NCBI GenBank assembly: GCA_001600635.1
Contig: BCKL01000012.1
Location: 124,001 to 188,000, forward strand
Length of the DNA: 64,000 bases
Direction: 5' to 3'
Source: Leucosporidium creatinivorum
Taxonomy: Eukaryota > Basidiomycota > Microbotryomycetes > Leucosporidiales > Leucosporidiaceae
The notes under the pieces are model-generated. The model was not told where the DNA came from. It was given only the letters and a program-made list of their open reading frames with translations, and made no database searches. Position numbers and translations under genes: made by a program. Each line of letters begins with the position of its first letter. The stretch's first letter is position 1. This document shows positions 37,731-50,532 of this stretch, piece after piece.

Positions 37731-37956
37731 TCGCGACGGCCAATCGTACAGCATCAATATTTCTGTAGCATAATATACCCGGTGCATTTTGATTCCCTTC
37801 AGTGATCCTAAGCGTCTCTCTTGGTCTTAGCGAGCGGCTGTCGAGTTGCAAGGGCTGCCCGAGCTCGCCGCCTTTCAGAAGTTCTCCTGATCTTGCACAC
37901 GGGTTGGGTCGCGAATAAGTGACTACAGAGGGCTAGCCATAATCTACACAAGCGAC

Positions 37957-40900
37957 CTATGACTCGAGGTACGAGCTGAGCGACTCTCCGAGGTGCTCTT
38001 CGATCCTCTTGACCAGCACCCTGGTCGCCGACTCGACTCCTCCCTCTCCCTCCTCCATCGTCTCGGCCAAGAAGGGCGTAGTCTCCGGTACGAGACTGAG
38101 CATACCATCTCCGAGCGACTCCCAGACCTGGTCGAGCGCCTCGAGAGCTCCCCGCTTGACGCGAAGGTCGTCCGAGCGAGTGAGCATGAGGAGCGAGGTG
38201 TTGAAGGCCTTGAGGTGGTTCTCGTGAGGCAGGAGAGCCTGAGCGTAGGCCGCGAGGAGGGAGTGGTAGTGCGAGGCGATGAGCGTGGAGGTGAGCTGCT
38301 GGGGAGCCTCGAGCTGGTTGGCGATGGGCGCCGACAGCTTGGCGAGACGGAGAGGGGTCCAGAAGCCTGTGGGGTATGAGCAAGTCAGATACGATACAGA
38401 GAGAATAACAAGCGATAGACGCACCTGTCTCATCGTAGTCGAGAGCCTTGGTGAGCGCCGAAGCGACCGAGGTCCAGAGCGTGACGTCCTTGAGCTCTCC
38501 CTTGGAGAACGACTCGAGCAGCTCGACAGTTTGGTCGAGCATGAAGGAGAAGTAGGGCACGACGATGGCCTGTTGAAGAGATACAGGTCAGATACAACTC
38601 GATGTCGAAGTCTGAACGCTCGCAACTCACTCTGAGCTGGGTGAGGAGCCTGTCAACGAGCTTGTAGAGAACGACGCGGCGAGCAGTGAGAGCCGTAACG
38701 GCATCCTCATCGTCGGCGAGGTCGATAACGGCCCAGTCGTAGGTTCGAAGGAAGAGAGGGCGGAAGGTCTGCTCGTTCAGCTTAAGGATGAACTGGACGA
38801 AGGCGCCGAGGCCGTTCTCCTCGATCTCTCCGATGTCCTACGATGCAGAAACGGTCAGCAACGATTCTATAGTCAGACGAGGAGAAGCGCATACCTCGAG
38901 ACTGAGCGACTCCGCATGCACGCGGCGGAGGTCGAAGACGGTGAGGAAGAGCTTGAAGATGGGGCGGTAGTTCTCGGCAATGTCGGCCGTCTTGCCTTGA
39001 CGCAGAGCACGGTTCAGGACATCGAGAAGGCCAAGGATGGGCTGCAGTAGATGAGAAAGTCAGCTTGAGACCTCGGCAGCTCGGTCCAGCTTCGGCACTA
39101 ACCTCCTTCGAAGTTCCATCGAGCGAGGCGTGCAGGCGAATGATGGCAGGGTACAGCGACTTGGCAGGTAGCTTCTTGGCGGCCGTCGAAAGCAAGACGG
39201 CGCGCGCCTTGGCAGCAGCGCCGTGCTTCTCCTGGCTGAGCGAGAGGATCTCGGGCGAGAGAGCGGCGCTGAAGACCTTGTCGACTTGGGCTCCGATGAA
39301 GGTGGGAATCGACATGAAGAGGCCTTCGACGACCTGGAAGGCGGCTGTGACGACGCTGGCGGTGGCCGAGAGGGGGTCTGCAGAGGGAAAGCGTGTCAGC
39401 GGTGGGCTCGGGGCGAGAGAGCCGAGAGGTTGAACTCACCCTGAGCCTCGGCCTTGAGGATCTCGACGGCGAAGGGGATTAGCTTTCCGGCGAGAGGAAT
39501 AAGACGAGGCCCGAGGCGGTTGCTGTTGCACGAAGCAAGGTCAGCAGGGAGCAACGAGCAAGAATCGGCGAGAGGACGAACGTGAACTTGGTGAGGATGC
39601 CAATGGCGACGGCGCGAGTCGCCTTGGGGTTCTCGGCAGCCCTGGCAACAGCCATAAGCTCCGGCACAGTCTTGGCGAGGACAGCATCCTCCTCGGGGAA
39701 GACGGAAGAGGCGATAACCTCGAGCGTCTCGAGCGCGCCATCGCTGTCGGCCTTATTCTTGGCGAGGATGGTGCGAATGCGCTCCACGACGGTGACGACG
39801 GCGGGCGAGATCTCGGCACGACGAGTAGGCTTGATGCTGGGCAGGCGAGTGCGGAGGAGCTCGAGCGCGCGAGCCTGGATCGAAGGGTCGGCGAGGTCGA
39901 GCAGCCAGAGGATGGCCTCAGAGAAGGACTGGGTCGACATGAGGTGCACGGCGGCCTGAACGCCATAGCTCGTAGCGGCGGACAGCTCGGCCTTGTCGCT
40001 GGTGGAGTAGGTAGACATGGGAGGGGCGTGGATGTCGAGAAGACCACGGACGAGGGAGGAGAGGGTCGTGTCGACGGTTTGGTTGCCAACGGCGCGGGCG
40101 GCGTCGACCTTGGAGAGGAGCTGCTTGGTCTCGAGACCGAGGGCGAGGAAGTTGAGGAGGCTGAGAACTTGCTCTTGGGCGGCGGTGGAAGGTCCAGCTC
40201 CGTTCGAGTCGCTATGGGTCAGGAAAGGTCAGCTCTCGTCCAGCTCAGCCGACGAGAAAGTAGGAACGTACGTAGCAAGGTCGAGGAACGACTTCTCGCC
40301 CTCAAGCAGACGGCCGACCTCGGCGATGACTTGACCGAAAGCCTGCGGTAGGTCGTCAAGATCAGCTTCCGTCTCTTTCTCCCCACTCGGGCAAACTCAC
40401 CGTCAACTGCACATCAACCGAGAAGCTCTCAAACAGCGCCAACGGCAGTGCCGTTCCATCCACAGCCTTAACCTCTTTATCGACAAGGAGCATAGCGACA
40501 GCGGAGAGGAACTCTTGAGCGCCGAGCGTCTCGACGAAACGGACGAAGAGGGAGATGCGACGGTGACGGGGGACGTGGGCCGCTGCGTCGGTGAAGATGG
40601 AGAGGAGCTCCTTGAGGTCTGGGAAGGAGAGGCGCGTTAGATAGGAGAGAAAGGGAGAGGGAGGGGAGCAGACGAACCCGAGACGAGGGCATCGCGTGAG
40701 GTCGAGGAACGCTTGGTCGACTTGACGAGAGCGGGGACGATGCTCTCGAGGGTCTGTGGTACACCGCCGGAGTCAGCAACCGATCAGTATGCGCAGGAAG
40801 AAGGCAACTCACCTTCTCGACGACTCGAAGGCTGTAAGCATCGTCGCGCTGCAAGACGTTGGCGCCCATGAAGGTGAAGATGGGCATAACGTTGTGTACG

Positions 40901-43900
40901 AGCTGGTCGGGCACGAGCGGTCCGAGCTGGGCGAGAAGGAGGAGAGCCTGGTGGTAGGTTTGAGGGTTTTGGGAAGCTGTTGGGCGAAGGAGGGAGGGTC
41001 AGCTCTTTGCGCGCCTCAAGGTGGGAGAGGAGGGAGAAGACTTACACCTCATCAAATCCAACACCGGTGTCATGCGGATCGAATCGCCCGTAACGCCCGA
41101 ATTGGGTCCGACATTCTCCACGACCTTGCTGAGCGCCGAGAGCATAAGCTGGCCGGGGTACTGCACGTCCACCTGAGCGGCCGCGGGGATCTCGATGATG
41201 GAGGAGAGGAGATCGAACAGGGCGAGAAGGATCGCGTGGGAGGCGGTGAGCGACCTGAACTCGAGAGACTCGAGGACGACGATGAGCTCGGGGAGACGCT
41301 CGGGGCGGGTGGGGACACCGCTGTGTGAGAGATTGGGGCTCAGCGAGGAGGGAGAGGAAGGATGAAGGTAGAGCGCACCCGAGAGAAGTACGACCACGCT
41401 TGGCTCCCTTGCTAACAGGCGAGGAGAGTGAGAGACGAATTTCGTTAAGGAAGGTCGTAACGGTGGTAGTATCGACCTTGATCGCACGGAGGCAGATGAG
41501 GACGTCGGTGGTGAGGCGCTGTAGAATATCACACTCATCAGCCATACTCCCCCTGATCTCGAATGCCGAGAGCAACTCACCGCATCAGCGACAGTCGCGA
41601 GCCTGACGAGCCTCTTGAACACCTCGACCCTCGCATCACCCTTGATCACAGCGAACAGACTCGAACCAAGCACACCAAGCGCCTCCTTCCTCAACACCGC
41701 ACCCACACCACTCGCATCCTCAATCTCCAACGCCTTTCCAAACACCTCGAGCGCTCCTTCCGTCTGTTCCACCCATTTCTTGGTCGCGCCCTCGAAGGGC
41801 TGGAGGAGGAGGCGGCCGTACTCTTGTACGATCTCGGGCTCGACGTCCTGCATGCTGGAAAGACGTTGCGAGGAGGTGGAGTTGACGACCTCGGCCAAGA
41901 TGGGGAGGATGAGAGCGCCCTTGTTAGAGTCCTTGACACCAGCGAGGGCGCGGAGGAGGGTCGTCCGAGTGTTGATGGAAGGGGAGGAGAGCACGTGGGA
42001 GAGGAGGTAGGTCGTTGCCTTGGACTTGAGGAGGGTCTTGTACTTTTTCGAGGAGGTCGAGTCGGAGGAGGGGTCGTCGAGAAGCGATTGATGGAGGGTG
42101 AGGAGGTAGGAGCCGTCCATGAGCAGCTCGGTGCGGGAGGAGAGAACCTTGGAGAGGTACTTGGAGGTATCCGAGACGTCAAGGTACTTGAGAGCGGCTG
42201 TTGGAGTTCCGCTCGTCAGCGGGCGCCGAGCAGGGGAAAATAAAGGACGGCAAAACTCACTCGAAGTAGCAGCTCCATAGAACTGGTCCCTGCCGTACAC
42301 GACAGCCACATTCTCGGGCATAACACTCTTCACCGTCTCCAACACCTCGAGGGCAGCAACGCGGACCTTCTTCTCCCCATCGGCGACGGCCACCAGCACG
42401 CAGGGAACGATCGTCTGGAAGTCGACCTTCTTTCCCTTGCCTTGCACCTGGAGGAAGGTGACTGTATCTCTCAGAGCGACGACCTTCAACTGCGAAGGAG
42501 TGGAGACGGAGCTAAAGACGGCAGCGAGGAAAGCGACCGTATCGTCGGTGATGAGGTGAGTAAAGAGGGAGCGAAGGAGGGAGGTGCCGAAGGTCGTGGC
42601 GCCGGGTGTCGTGCCCGTGTGCGCAAGACGGTAGACAGAAGTGATGAGGGTCTTGTACTGCTCTTCCTCCTCCGACTGGGAGACGGCGAGCCAACTCCAT
42701 GCCGAGCCCTTGAGGGGTTGGATCGCCGCGACCGAGGCGGTGAGCAGCGCGGCGCGGGCACGGCGGAGCGTCTTGAAGCTCTGGGGCTTGCCGAAGATGG
42801 CTTGGGCGGTGAGGGGGGAGAGAGCGGACTTGTCGTCCAAGAGCACCTCGGGCTGGGGGAAAGTGAAGCCGTCCAACCCTTGCTTCGTGGCGCGGAGGGA
42901 GGAGAGGAGGGAGGTGATGAAGGGTAGCCTGGTCGGTTTGTCGAGCTTGGAGGAAAGGGCGAGGGAGACGAGGATGCTGAGCAACTTGGCGGAGGCGACG
43001 AGGGTCGAGGGCTCGTCGGTCTGGCGCTCCGAGGTCGAGTCGACAGCGAGGTGCGAGAGGAGGAAAGTGGTCGCAGTGTCGAGCTCGACGGAAGGGAGGG
43101 AAGCGAGGTTCTTGGCGATGACCTGGACGAGGGCATTGTTGGCCTCTACGCCCTTCTCGACCTCGCCTCCGAAAGCGAACGTCGCTCCAACGCCCTTGAT
43201 CCAGGCGTTCTGCTTCTCGAGCGTAGATCCCTTGAGCGCCTTCCACCCGGCAACGCGCTCCTTCTGCTCATTCTTCCCACTAAGGAGTCGAGACCAGAAG
43301 ACCTTCTCGAGCACCTCCTGGGTAAGTTCAGGGAACGCCTCGACGAACGCTCCAGAGAGGTAGGGAAGGAGGGTGTTGAGGATCTCGATGTCGTTGGTGG
43401 CGGTGGAGTCGAGGACGGATAGTAAGGCAGCGAGGATCTCGGAGCCGGTGAGAGAGGAATGGAGGACCGAGAGGGTTGCGGGAGCGAGGACGACGGCGGC
43501 GACTTGAGCTACGGGCTCGCGGAGACGAGCGAGGAGGGTGTCGTGCACGAAGGCGGGGTTCGACTCGAGGAGGTCGGTCGTGGACTTGAAGAGGTCCTGG
43601 AGGGCGAGGACTCGGACGGCAGCGTCGGGCGAGGAGGACGAGAGGAAAAGTCCCGCCGGCTCCTGCGCGACCGATCCACCGCCCAACACCGAGTTCATAA
43701 TACTCCACAACAGGGGGAGTTCATCCTCGGGGGTTTTGCTCGTACGATCCTTAGTCTCTGCCTCCCAGACTTGAGGCCAGCGTTGGTAGACTTGGGAAAG
43801 GACCTTGAGTAGAGGCGCCGGGTCGGTCTCGGGGGCGGAGGTGAGGATTGCGGTGAGTGCGGCGGTGGCGAGATGGGCGATGATGGGTGTGGGAAGGAGG

Positions 43901-45308
43901 AGGGGAGTGGAGTCGTCCGAGTCGATGCGGGGGGTGAGGAGCGAGGAGAGGAGGAGAGAGGCTTCGGTGGAGCCGATGCTGGGTGATGACGAGGCGTTAG
44001 CGAGGGAGGAGAAGAAGGGGCGAGTAGATGGACGTACACCTCGCTAGCCAAAGTAGTCAAGAACGGCTTCATGAAGCGCTCAGCATTGTACTCGTTCGAG
44101 AGCTGAACGAGGAGGTCGCCGAGTTTCCTGTTCAGCGCGGCCGAGCGGGTCAGTCTTCATCCCCTCTTCTCGAGTCGAAGCGTCAAACTCACTGCACCCT
44201 CATCAACGCCTTCCACCCGGTTCCTCCCAAGAACTTCTTCCCCTCGACCACCTCCAACTCTCCCTCTCCCAATTGACTGAGCACGACCAACGTCGTAACG
44301 AAAGCCGCATCCGTTTCCTCGTCTCCTGCCTCCTTCCTCGCCCGATTGCCCACTACAGTCTTCATCACGACCCTCAACGTCTCCCCCTCAAAAGGGTTAT
44401 GCATCGAGAACCGGGCGAGGAGGATGTACGAAGCGATGAGCATGTCGGGTTGCGAGCGACTGAGCTTGATGACCTCCAAGATGGTGGAAAGGACAGCGGC
44501 CCGCTCTCCCTCCGGCAATTTGGAGCCCGCACGATCGAGATAGCCCGCGACAGCTTGGAGCCAGAAGCCCACGAGCGCGCGATGGACCTTCTCGTCGTTC
44601 TCGAGGTAAGCGAGGGGCAGGTGGAGGAGGAAGTCGAGTAGAGGGCGAGCGGCGACTTGGGAGGAGAAGGGGGGGAGGAGGGCGATTAGATCGACGAGGG
44701 GGAGAGGGGCGAGAGATTTGCGGACGGGGATGAGAGGCGCGAAGGCCGAGGTTTCGGCGAGAGTGGACTCGGGGATGAGTGAGAGGGCGGAGGGGAAGTG
44801 AGGGGTGGTGTGGTAGGGGAGGAAGAGGGCGAGGAGGGAGGGGATGTTGAGGTCGTTGACCCTGTTTGAAGCGTAGGGAGGAGGTCAGCTGGGCGCCGAG
44901 CAAAGCTGAGCGAAAGCGAGAGAGCCGAGCTCACCTGAAGCGCCTGATGAGCCACTCGAGGACGATGCCCGCTGGCTTGAGAAGGATATGCTTGCCGAGA
45001 GCCCTGAGGACCTTGTTGAGCACCAAGTCGAGCTTGTCGTTCTCCTCGTTGGTCAACCCCGTCCGATCTGTGCCCTTTGCCTGTTCTCCCAAGATTTTGT
45101 TGTGGTAACGTTCAAAGAAGGGGTCGATAGCAGATAGTTGATCCCAAGCGTTTGCAGCGATAGCGTGTAGGTCTGTAGTGGAGACTGAGGCTGCGTGGCG
45201 AGGGGAGTAGATGAAGGAAGGGGGATGTTTAAGGGATTTGGCCGTGGCTAAGCGAGCAGTGTCGAGCGTTTGCCGCGATTGCAGTTGGGCTGCTAAACTC
45301 GTGGCCAT
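37957..45308 (-). CDS. UTP10: U3 snoRNP component Utp10 (HEATR1 homologue)
   Basis: Model, complement: 45308-44935, 44861-44193, 44127-44038, 43978-42261, 42197-41581, 41518-41379, 41320-41046, 40976-40813, 40753-40678, 40618-40401, 40342-40272, 40211-39582, 39522-39440, 39377-39103, 39041-38895, 38837-38631, 38569-38425, 38366-37957; 2,102 residues, within the usual 1,700-2,150. The N terminus MATSLAAQLQSRQTLDTARL, LSAIDPFFERY and LRALGKHILLKPAGIVLEWL are typical, as is LALFLPYHTTPHFPSALSLI. The body is HEAT-like alpha repeats. The C-terminal BP28CT part has PIFKLFLTVFDLRRVHAE, FVQFILKLNEQTFRPLF and VVPYFSFMLDQTVELLE. Utp10 belongs to the t-UTP subcomplex of the small-subunit processome and links rDNA transcription to 18S rRNA processing in the nucleolus. 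The exon 3/4 junction (44037-43979) was chosen for phase. Confidence 0.95.
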
Positions 45309-45655
45309 CCTTGTCCTTGACTGCCTGAGCTGATGAGCTACAGACGAGAGGAACGAGTCGAGAGAGAAGAAAGTCAAGGGAAGGGAAGGGAAGGGAGGGG
45401 GACGCTTCTTTCTTTTTTGCGCCCCAAGTCCAAAGTCGCATCTTCTCTCAATAGACACAGAGACAGAGAGGAGGCATTAGCGAGCACCTGCAAAGGTACA
45501 GAACTGCATGCCAGATTGCGTTCACTCTGCTATAGTCTCTGCAGCTCATCACCCTTGGAAAGGAGGTGTAGCATCGCCTCCCTCTCCCTCTCCACCTTGC
45601 CCTTCGCGCCTGTCAGCTCTCTCTCTCTCCTTCTCTCTCCTGCACTCTGAGTTCA
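45309..45655. promoter_or_regulatory. Shared divergent promoter, UTP10 and first tandem paralogue
   Basis: A 347-bp space between two divergent start codons. It carries a CTACAG near 45339, purine-rich runs on the UTP10 side and pyrimidine-rich runs on the other. The promoter role is inferred from position. Confidence 0.45.
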
Positions 45656-47071
45656 ATGGGCTTGTTCAAATCCTGTACCTTCTTCGCTCCTCTCTCATCT
45701 CATACCTACTCACCCTACTGCTCCCCTACAGCCAGACACTCCGCTCCTCCACCAGCCGACCAACCCCCTCCTTATGGCGCTCAGCTAGGGCCGGCAGACG
45801 CTGCCCCACCTTCCTCTCAATACCCACCAGAGAAGCGCCGCCCAGCACCACCACCACAGCAACAACCTACAGCTTCGACTTCTGCTGGCCCGTCCAACCT
45901 CTGTACGTTGCTAGCGGAAGCGCTTCCCAACACACTGGCGCACTGGCACTCATGTTCGTTGCTTGTTCGTGCGCGGGCGTGAACAGCGGTACATGGTGGT
46001 GGACCGCCCATCTCGTTTCATATTTATAAGGCGGGCGGCATGTTTAGTAGGGATGATTTGGTCACTGGTGAGTTGCCCCATCGAGCTTCGGCGCCGAGGT
46101 GGGTTCGAGCGAGGGCCGAGCTAATCTTCTCCTTCTGCGGTGATGAGTGAACAGGCGACGACAAGTCCACTATTCTGTATCTTTTCCTTCCCTTTCTGCC
46201 TCCCCCTCCCCCTCTCTCCACTCCCAAGCTGACCCCTCCCCTCTCTCGGCGCTCGCACAGGTTCTACCTCTCCCACCCGCTCTCCTTCTTCGGCTCCTGG
46301 TCGATGACTCTCCACCGTGGCGGTCAGCAAGGTCCTCCAGTCTCCTTCATCGATAAGGAAGCAATGAGCAGTGATATGCTATTGAGGATGCCGTTCGTCT
46401 CTCTTCCCTTCTCTCTCCCCCTTGCTCGGCGGGGCTGACTCTGCTGCTCTTCCTACGACGATCCGGATCTCGCTTAATGCGATGCGATGCGATACGATGC
46501 GATGCCATACACAACAGGAACGGCTGGCACACCCCCCTCACGCAAGGGAGCTTCCTCTCTAGCTCGCACGAGTTCATTGGCTTCGACGGCGTGACGAGCT
46601 ACAAATGGAAACGAGCGAGTTTGAGCTCGGATTGGACTGTGCGGTTGCTCTATTCTTTTTTTTCCTTCCTTCCCTCTCTCCCTAGGCCCGGGGAACTCGA
46701 AGCTGACCCTCGCCCTCGCTCCGCTCGGACAGCTCGTCAAGAAACTCCCCTCCTCCGACCAACGCCAGGTCGTAGCCGAGTATCGTAGTTCCATGTTCTC
46801 CATCTCCAAAGATGGGCAACTCCTCATCCATGCTGTGCGTTGCTCTGCGCCCTCCTTCTCCCCATCCCTCGACGCTCGGCTAACCTTCAATGTGAATAGG
46901 ACTTTGCCAACGAAGTGGAACTGATCTTGACCTCTGCGCTGGCGGTGGAAGGTGCGTCTCCTGCCTCTCCCTCTTCCTCTCCCGCTGTTCTCGTCGCCCA
47001 AGCCGAGCCGAGAGCTGACCGTCTCCTCCCGCCGAGTAGAGTGGAGGGAACAGCAGAGGAGGAGGCGCTGA
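45656..47071 (+). CDS. Tandem paralogue A, tubby-like/DUF6593-like small protein
   Basis: Model: 45656-45674, 45732-45902, 45987-46067, 46155-46176, 46261-46392, 46518-46638, 46733-46834, 46900-46951, 47040-47071; 243 residues. A Pro/Gln-rich N-terminal tail (PPPADQPPPYGAQ) is followed by a beta-rich domain: PPISFHIYKAGGMFSRDDLV, DDKSTILFYLSHPLSFFGSW and SMTLHRGGQQGPPVSFIDKE. Then come EFIGFDGVTSYKWKRAS and SISKDGQLLIHADFANEVEL. The pattern of short beta strands around a W-x-x-TLHRG core resembles fungal DUF6593/tubby C-terminal-like proteins; this is from memory and has no database support here. No signal peptide or membrane segment. It is the first of three adjacent paralogues. A GATGC microsatellite lies in its intron 5. 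Confidence 0.83.
46477..46505 (+). repeat. Imperfect GATGC pentanucleotide microsatellite
   Basis: About five to six copies of a GATGC/GATAC-type unit lie inside intron 5 of paralogue A, just upstream of its 3' splice site. It is probably length-polymorphic. Confidence 0.75.
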
Positions 47072-47398
47072 GCTCGGTCGCGTGAGAGGAGAGATGTTTA
47101 TATATGTAGATAGGTTCTTGTGAGCATCGCAGTCCTTCTTTCCGTCGCGAGGAAGAGCCCACGAGATGCCCCGTGAAAAGGGGCACTGCTCTCTCCTCTT
47201 CATCCTCTGCTGGCTGTCGTATGTACACCGCTGGATCACTCAGCTTTTGTGATCTCTCTGAGTCGACGCTTCTCGAGAGGGGCGTACGACAACAGTACGG
47301 CACCGCCCTCTCCCCGCTCGCGCTAGCTCGGCCGGTCGACTTCGAGCGGCGCCGACGATTCGCTTCTCTCTCTGCTTCCTACTCCACACTCGTTCGAC
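47072..47398. other. Intergenic region between paralogues A and B
   Basis: About 0.33 kb containing the 3' end of A and the promoter of B. Nothing else was recognised. Confidence 0.5.
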
Positions 47399-48894
47399 AT
47401 GCAGTGTGCGCTTCCTCACCCTTCTCTTGCCCCTCTCTGCTGACCATTCTACTCAACTACAGCTCCACCAGAAGCTCCACCAGCCTACGACGAGCTTCTC
47501 CCCCCTCCTCCTTCCCCTCCGAGCTCAGCCTCGACCGCCCGACCCCCGAGCGCTGAGGAGGAGAAGACGGCGCTTCGTGCTCGTGCTCGAGATAGGGAAC
47601 AACAGGCGGCGCCAGAGTACGATTTCACTGACGAGAAGAAGGGGAAGGGCAAGGAATGGGCGAAGGAGGTGGAGCAGGCACCGGTAGCTTCGACGAGCCA
47701 GCTCCGAGATCTTAGTACGTCCTTTCCCCCTCTCCCTTTCTCCCGCCCGCCCACGAGCTGATGGTTGACTGTTGTTCGGGTGAGCAGCGATCTTCTCCGG
47801 CGGTCAACCCCTCGAGTGGGAGAGCAGGACAGCAGCGGGCACGGCGAGGGATGTGATTGTAATTGGTGAGTTTCGGCTCGGCACGGCTTTGGGGGTCGAG
47901 CAGGAGCAGAGAGGGAGCTTGTGGGCTGATGAGCTCGTGTTTGGCCGTGGTGAGCAGATCCCAAAAGTGGGAAGATTGAGTGAGCGTCACCTTTCCCCTC
48001 TCCTGGAAGCTTCTCCCGTCTCCTTCGCAGAGCTCTCCCTCCCTCCCTCTCCTCCCGCTGACCCTCCTCTCCACTCCTCGTACCAACAACACAAAGCTAT
48101 ACTCTCCTATACCCCGACGTCTCCTTCTACGGCAATTGGACGCACGCAACGCTGCACGAATCCCACTATCCCCCGGGCGCCGAGATTGGTCGAATCGACA
48201 AGGTGTACGGGAGCAGTGCAAAGAAGTGGGTGAGGGTTCGGTGGGTCCTTGCCCTTTTTCTTGCCTCCTCTTTCATTATGTATATGGGTGAGAGCTGATG
48301 GGAGGGAATGGGTAGTGGACAGGGAGAGACGCTGTTGGAGCAGCAAGGCGTCTTCGGGCTCAAGACCTCGTCGAACCATGCTTTCAAGGGACCGGGCGGT
48401 GAGGAGTACATGTGGAGGAAACAGTCGTCTGCTACTCCGCTGGATTGGGAAGTGAGCCTGCTTCTCCTCGTCTCGCAGAGGAGCGCCGAGCTGACCCCCC
48501 CTCGTTCGGCAATGCGCATAGCTGGTCAAGAAGCTCTCAGGGAAGGAGGAGCATGCAGTAGCGTATTGGAAGATCTACAAGAGGTGTCAAGGAGGGGACG
48601 GGAGGTACTGTAGGATCTTGATCAACCAGGTGAGTTCGGCATCGAGAGCTGACTTTGATCGCCGAGCTGACCTCCTGCCCTCCTCTGCCATCTTGCCGCC
48701 TTCGCTTTGTCACAGGAATTCGAGAGCAGTAAAGAGCTTATTCTCGCCACCGGTCTCGCTGTCATTCGTACGTCCCGCTCTCCAAGTCGTTGGCGCCGAG
48801 CTCGGGCTGACGAGCCCTGCGCTGTACTGCTGCAGAATGGGCGATCGACAAGGACAGCGGGACCAAGACTGCTTTGGAGGACTATTTGAGCTGA
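47399..48894 (+). CDS. Tandem paralogue B, diverged tubby-like/DUF6593-like protein
   Basis: Model: 47399-47405, 47463-47714, 47788-47865, 47958-47979, 48097-48240, 48316-48451, 48522-48629, 48716-48767, 48836-48894; 285 residues. It has nine exons in the same phases as A and C, including a 22-nt exon 4 and a 52-nt exon 8 identical in size to those of A. The N-terminal tail starts MQSPPEAPPAYDELLPPPSP and is longer and more charged. The domain keeps only part of the shared pattern: GDPKSGKIDYTLLYPDVSFY, GNWTHATLHES, then GGEEYMWRKQSSATPLDWE, LVKKLSGKEEHAVAYWKIY and EFESSKELILATGLAVIQW. It replaces the TLHRG of A and C with ATLHES and lacks the KDGKW-type strand, so it is the most diverged copy. 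Exon 1 is only 7 nt, so the start is the least certain part. Confidence 0.78.
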
Positions 48895-49152
48895 GTAGAT
48901 GATGCACTGTACCCTTGAATACTGGTGAAAGCGAAGCTCGGCGCGAAAGGAGCTCGGCGCTGTTGAATTCTGTTCGGAACAGCTCGTGTAGCTCTGTCGG
49001 CCATCAGTCTTCCGTCTTTCTATCTGCAGCGAGCTCCAAGCATATCTACCCCGCTCCCGAACACCACCGTCCTAGTGCACCTGGCTGTTCGAACGACGAG
49101 CGATGCGGCTTGGTCTCTCGCTTCTCACTGCTCGTCTCACACTCGACTGAAC

Positions 49153-50532
49153 ATGGACTCCAAGCAGCCGCGTACGTTTGAGCCGCTTTTGAGGCTACTG
49201 CAGCGCTCACCAGCATCCTCCTACAGCTCCCGCCTACGACGCCGTTCCTCCAACTTACGCCCAGAATGACGTTCCGTCTGCTGGTGGGGCCAGCTACCCC
49301 GAAGACAGGAAGGAGCTTGCCTATGGTGAACAGCAGCCTGTAGGAGCTTCTGTGGGTCCTGTGGCCTCTGGATCCGGAGGTTCGGGCAATCTGCGTGAGT
49401 TCGGCGGGGCTGCTCCGGGTCTGAGTGCTGTGTAGCGGAGCTGACGCTTCGGAGGCGTTCAATGGTCAGCTATCCCTGGTGGAATCCGCTTCCATGTCTA
49501 CAAGGATGGCAAGTGGAAGATGAACGATATCGTTAGTGAGTTCCGCTCGGTCTGCTTTCTTCTCGTCGCCGAGTTGGCAGCGGCAAGAGATACTGAGTCT
49601 ACGGGAAGCTTACCAGAGTTACTCGACAGCCGCCGAGGACAAGCAGACTCAGCTGTAGGTCGAAAATCGAGACGGATGGGTCCTGCCCGCCTTCGCCGAT
49701 GAGCTGACTCTACTTCGACCTTCCCCCCCTCATCTCGCTGCCCTGAAACTTTCTCGTGTTTCCCTTGATCCGACAAACAGCTACTACCTCGACTTCCCCG
49801 TCAAGTGGTCTGGCAAGTGGGATCTTACGCTTCACCGAGGGAGCAAAGAAGGCCCCGTCATCGCTAAAATCACGAAGAGCGGATGGGGCAACACCAAGAC
49901 GCTCAGCTTTAAGTGAGTCCTGCGTCTACTCCCGTGCAGCTTCGAGCAGCTTCCTTCGTAATCGCCCAGCCCAGCTGACTTCTTCGGAGCCGACAGCGAG
50001 ACGGGTCAGCAAGTCATCATGGAGAAGACGAAGACGATGAGCAACAAGCATCACATGATTATCGATTCTGTGCGCTACGAGTGGAAGTTGGACAGCACCT
50101 TCAGCATGAACTGGACGGTAAGACGCCGCTGTCGCACCTCGAAGCTCGGCTCGAGCTCACTCTCCCTGTGCTTCGACAGCTTCGTCGACCTGTGGCCGGA
50201 TCGTCCGAGCAGGAGGTGGTAGCTAAGTGGGAGGACTCGACTTGGGCCGTCAAGAAGGATGGCAAGCTCGTCGTCAATGGCGTAAGTTTGGTGGTCGCTG
50301 AATTTCAAGTTCTCGGCGCTCGCCGCTGACATCTCTTGGCTCAAACCTCGCTCATTCCGCTCTGCAGGCGTTCGCTTCCGACCAGCGTATGATGGACATC
50401 ATTATCGCATCGTCGTTGGCTATCCAAGGTGAGTTCGGCGAAGAATTTGTCCGTTCGGCGAAGCTGATCATCTTGCTCGCTCTCGCAGAGTGGTACACCG
50501 AGGTCGTCAATGGTGCTGCTGCTGCTGCGTAG
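49153..50532 (+). CDS. Tandem paralogue C, tubby-like/DUF6593-like protein
   Basis: Model: 49153-49171, 49227-49394, 49470-49535, 49630-49654, 49781-49912, 49997-50117, 50180-50281, 50368-50428, 50489-50532; 245 residues. Exons 1, 5, 6 and 7 are 19, 132, 121 and 102 nt, exactly as in A. The N-terminal tail is MDSKQPPAYDAVPPTYAQ, followed by a Gly/Ser linker. The domain reads GGIRFHVYKDGKWKMNDIV, LYYLDFPVKWSGKWDLTLHR, GSKEGPVIAKITKSGWGN, HMIIDSVRYEWKLDSTFSMN, WEDSTWAVKKDGKLVVNG and RMMDIIIASSLAIQEWYTEV, ending in an Ala run. Of the three it is closest to the expected family pattern, with clear W-x(2)-TLHRG and RYEWKLD motifs. The PPAY-type motifs in the tail could bind WW domains (inference). 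Its function is unknown. Confidence 0.87.

Noticed and set aside
42486-43246. Minus-strand ORFs of 216 and 244 codons inside UTP10
   Set aside because: They are other-frame readings of the large UTP10 exon at 42261-43978.
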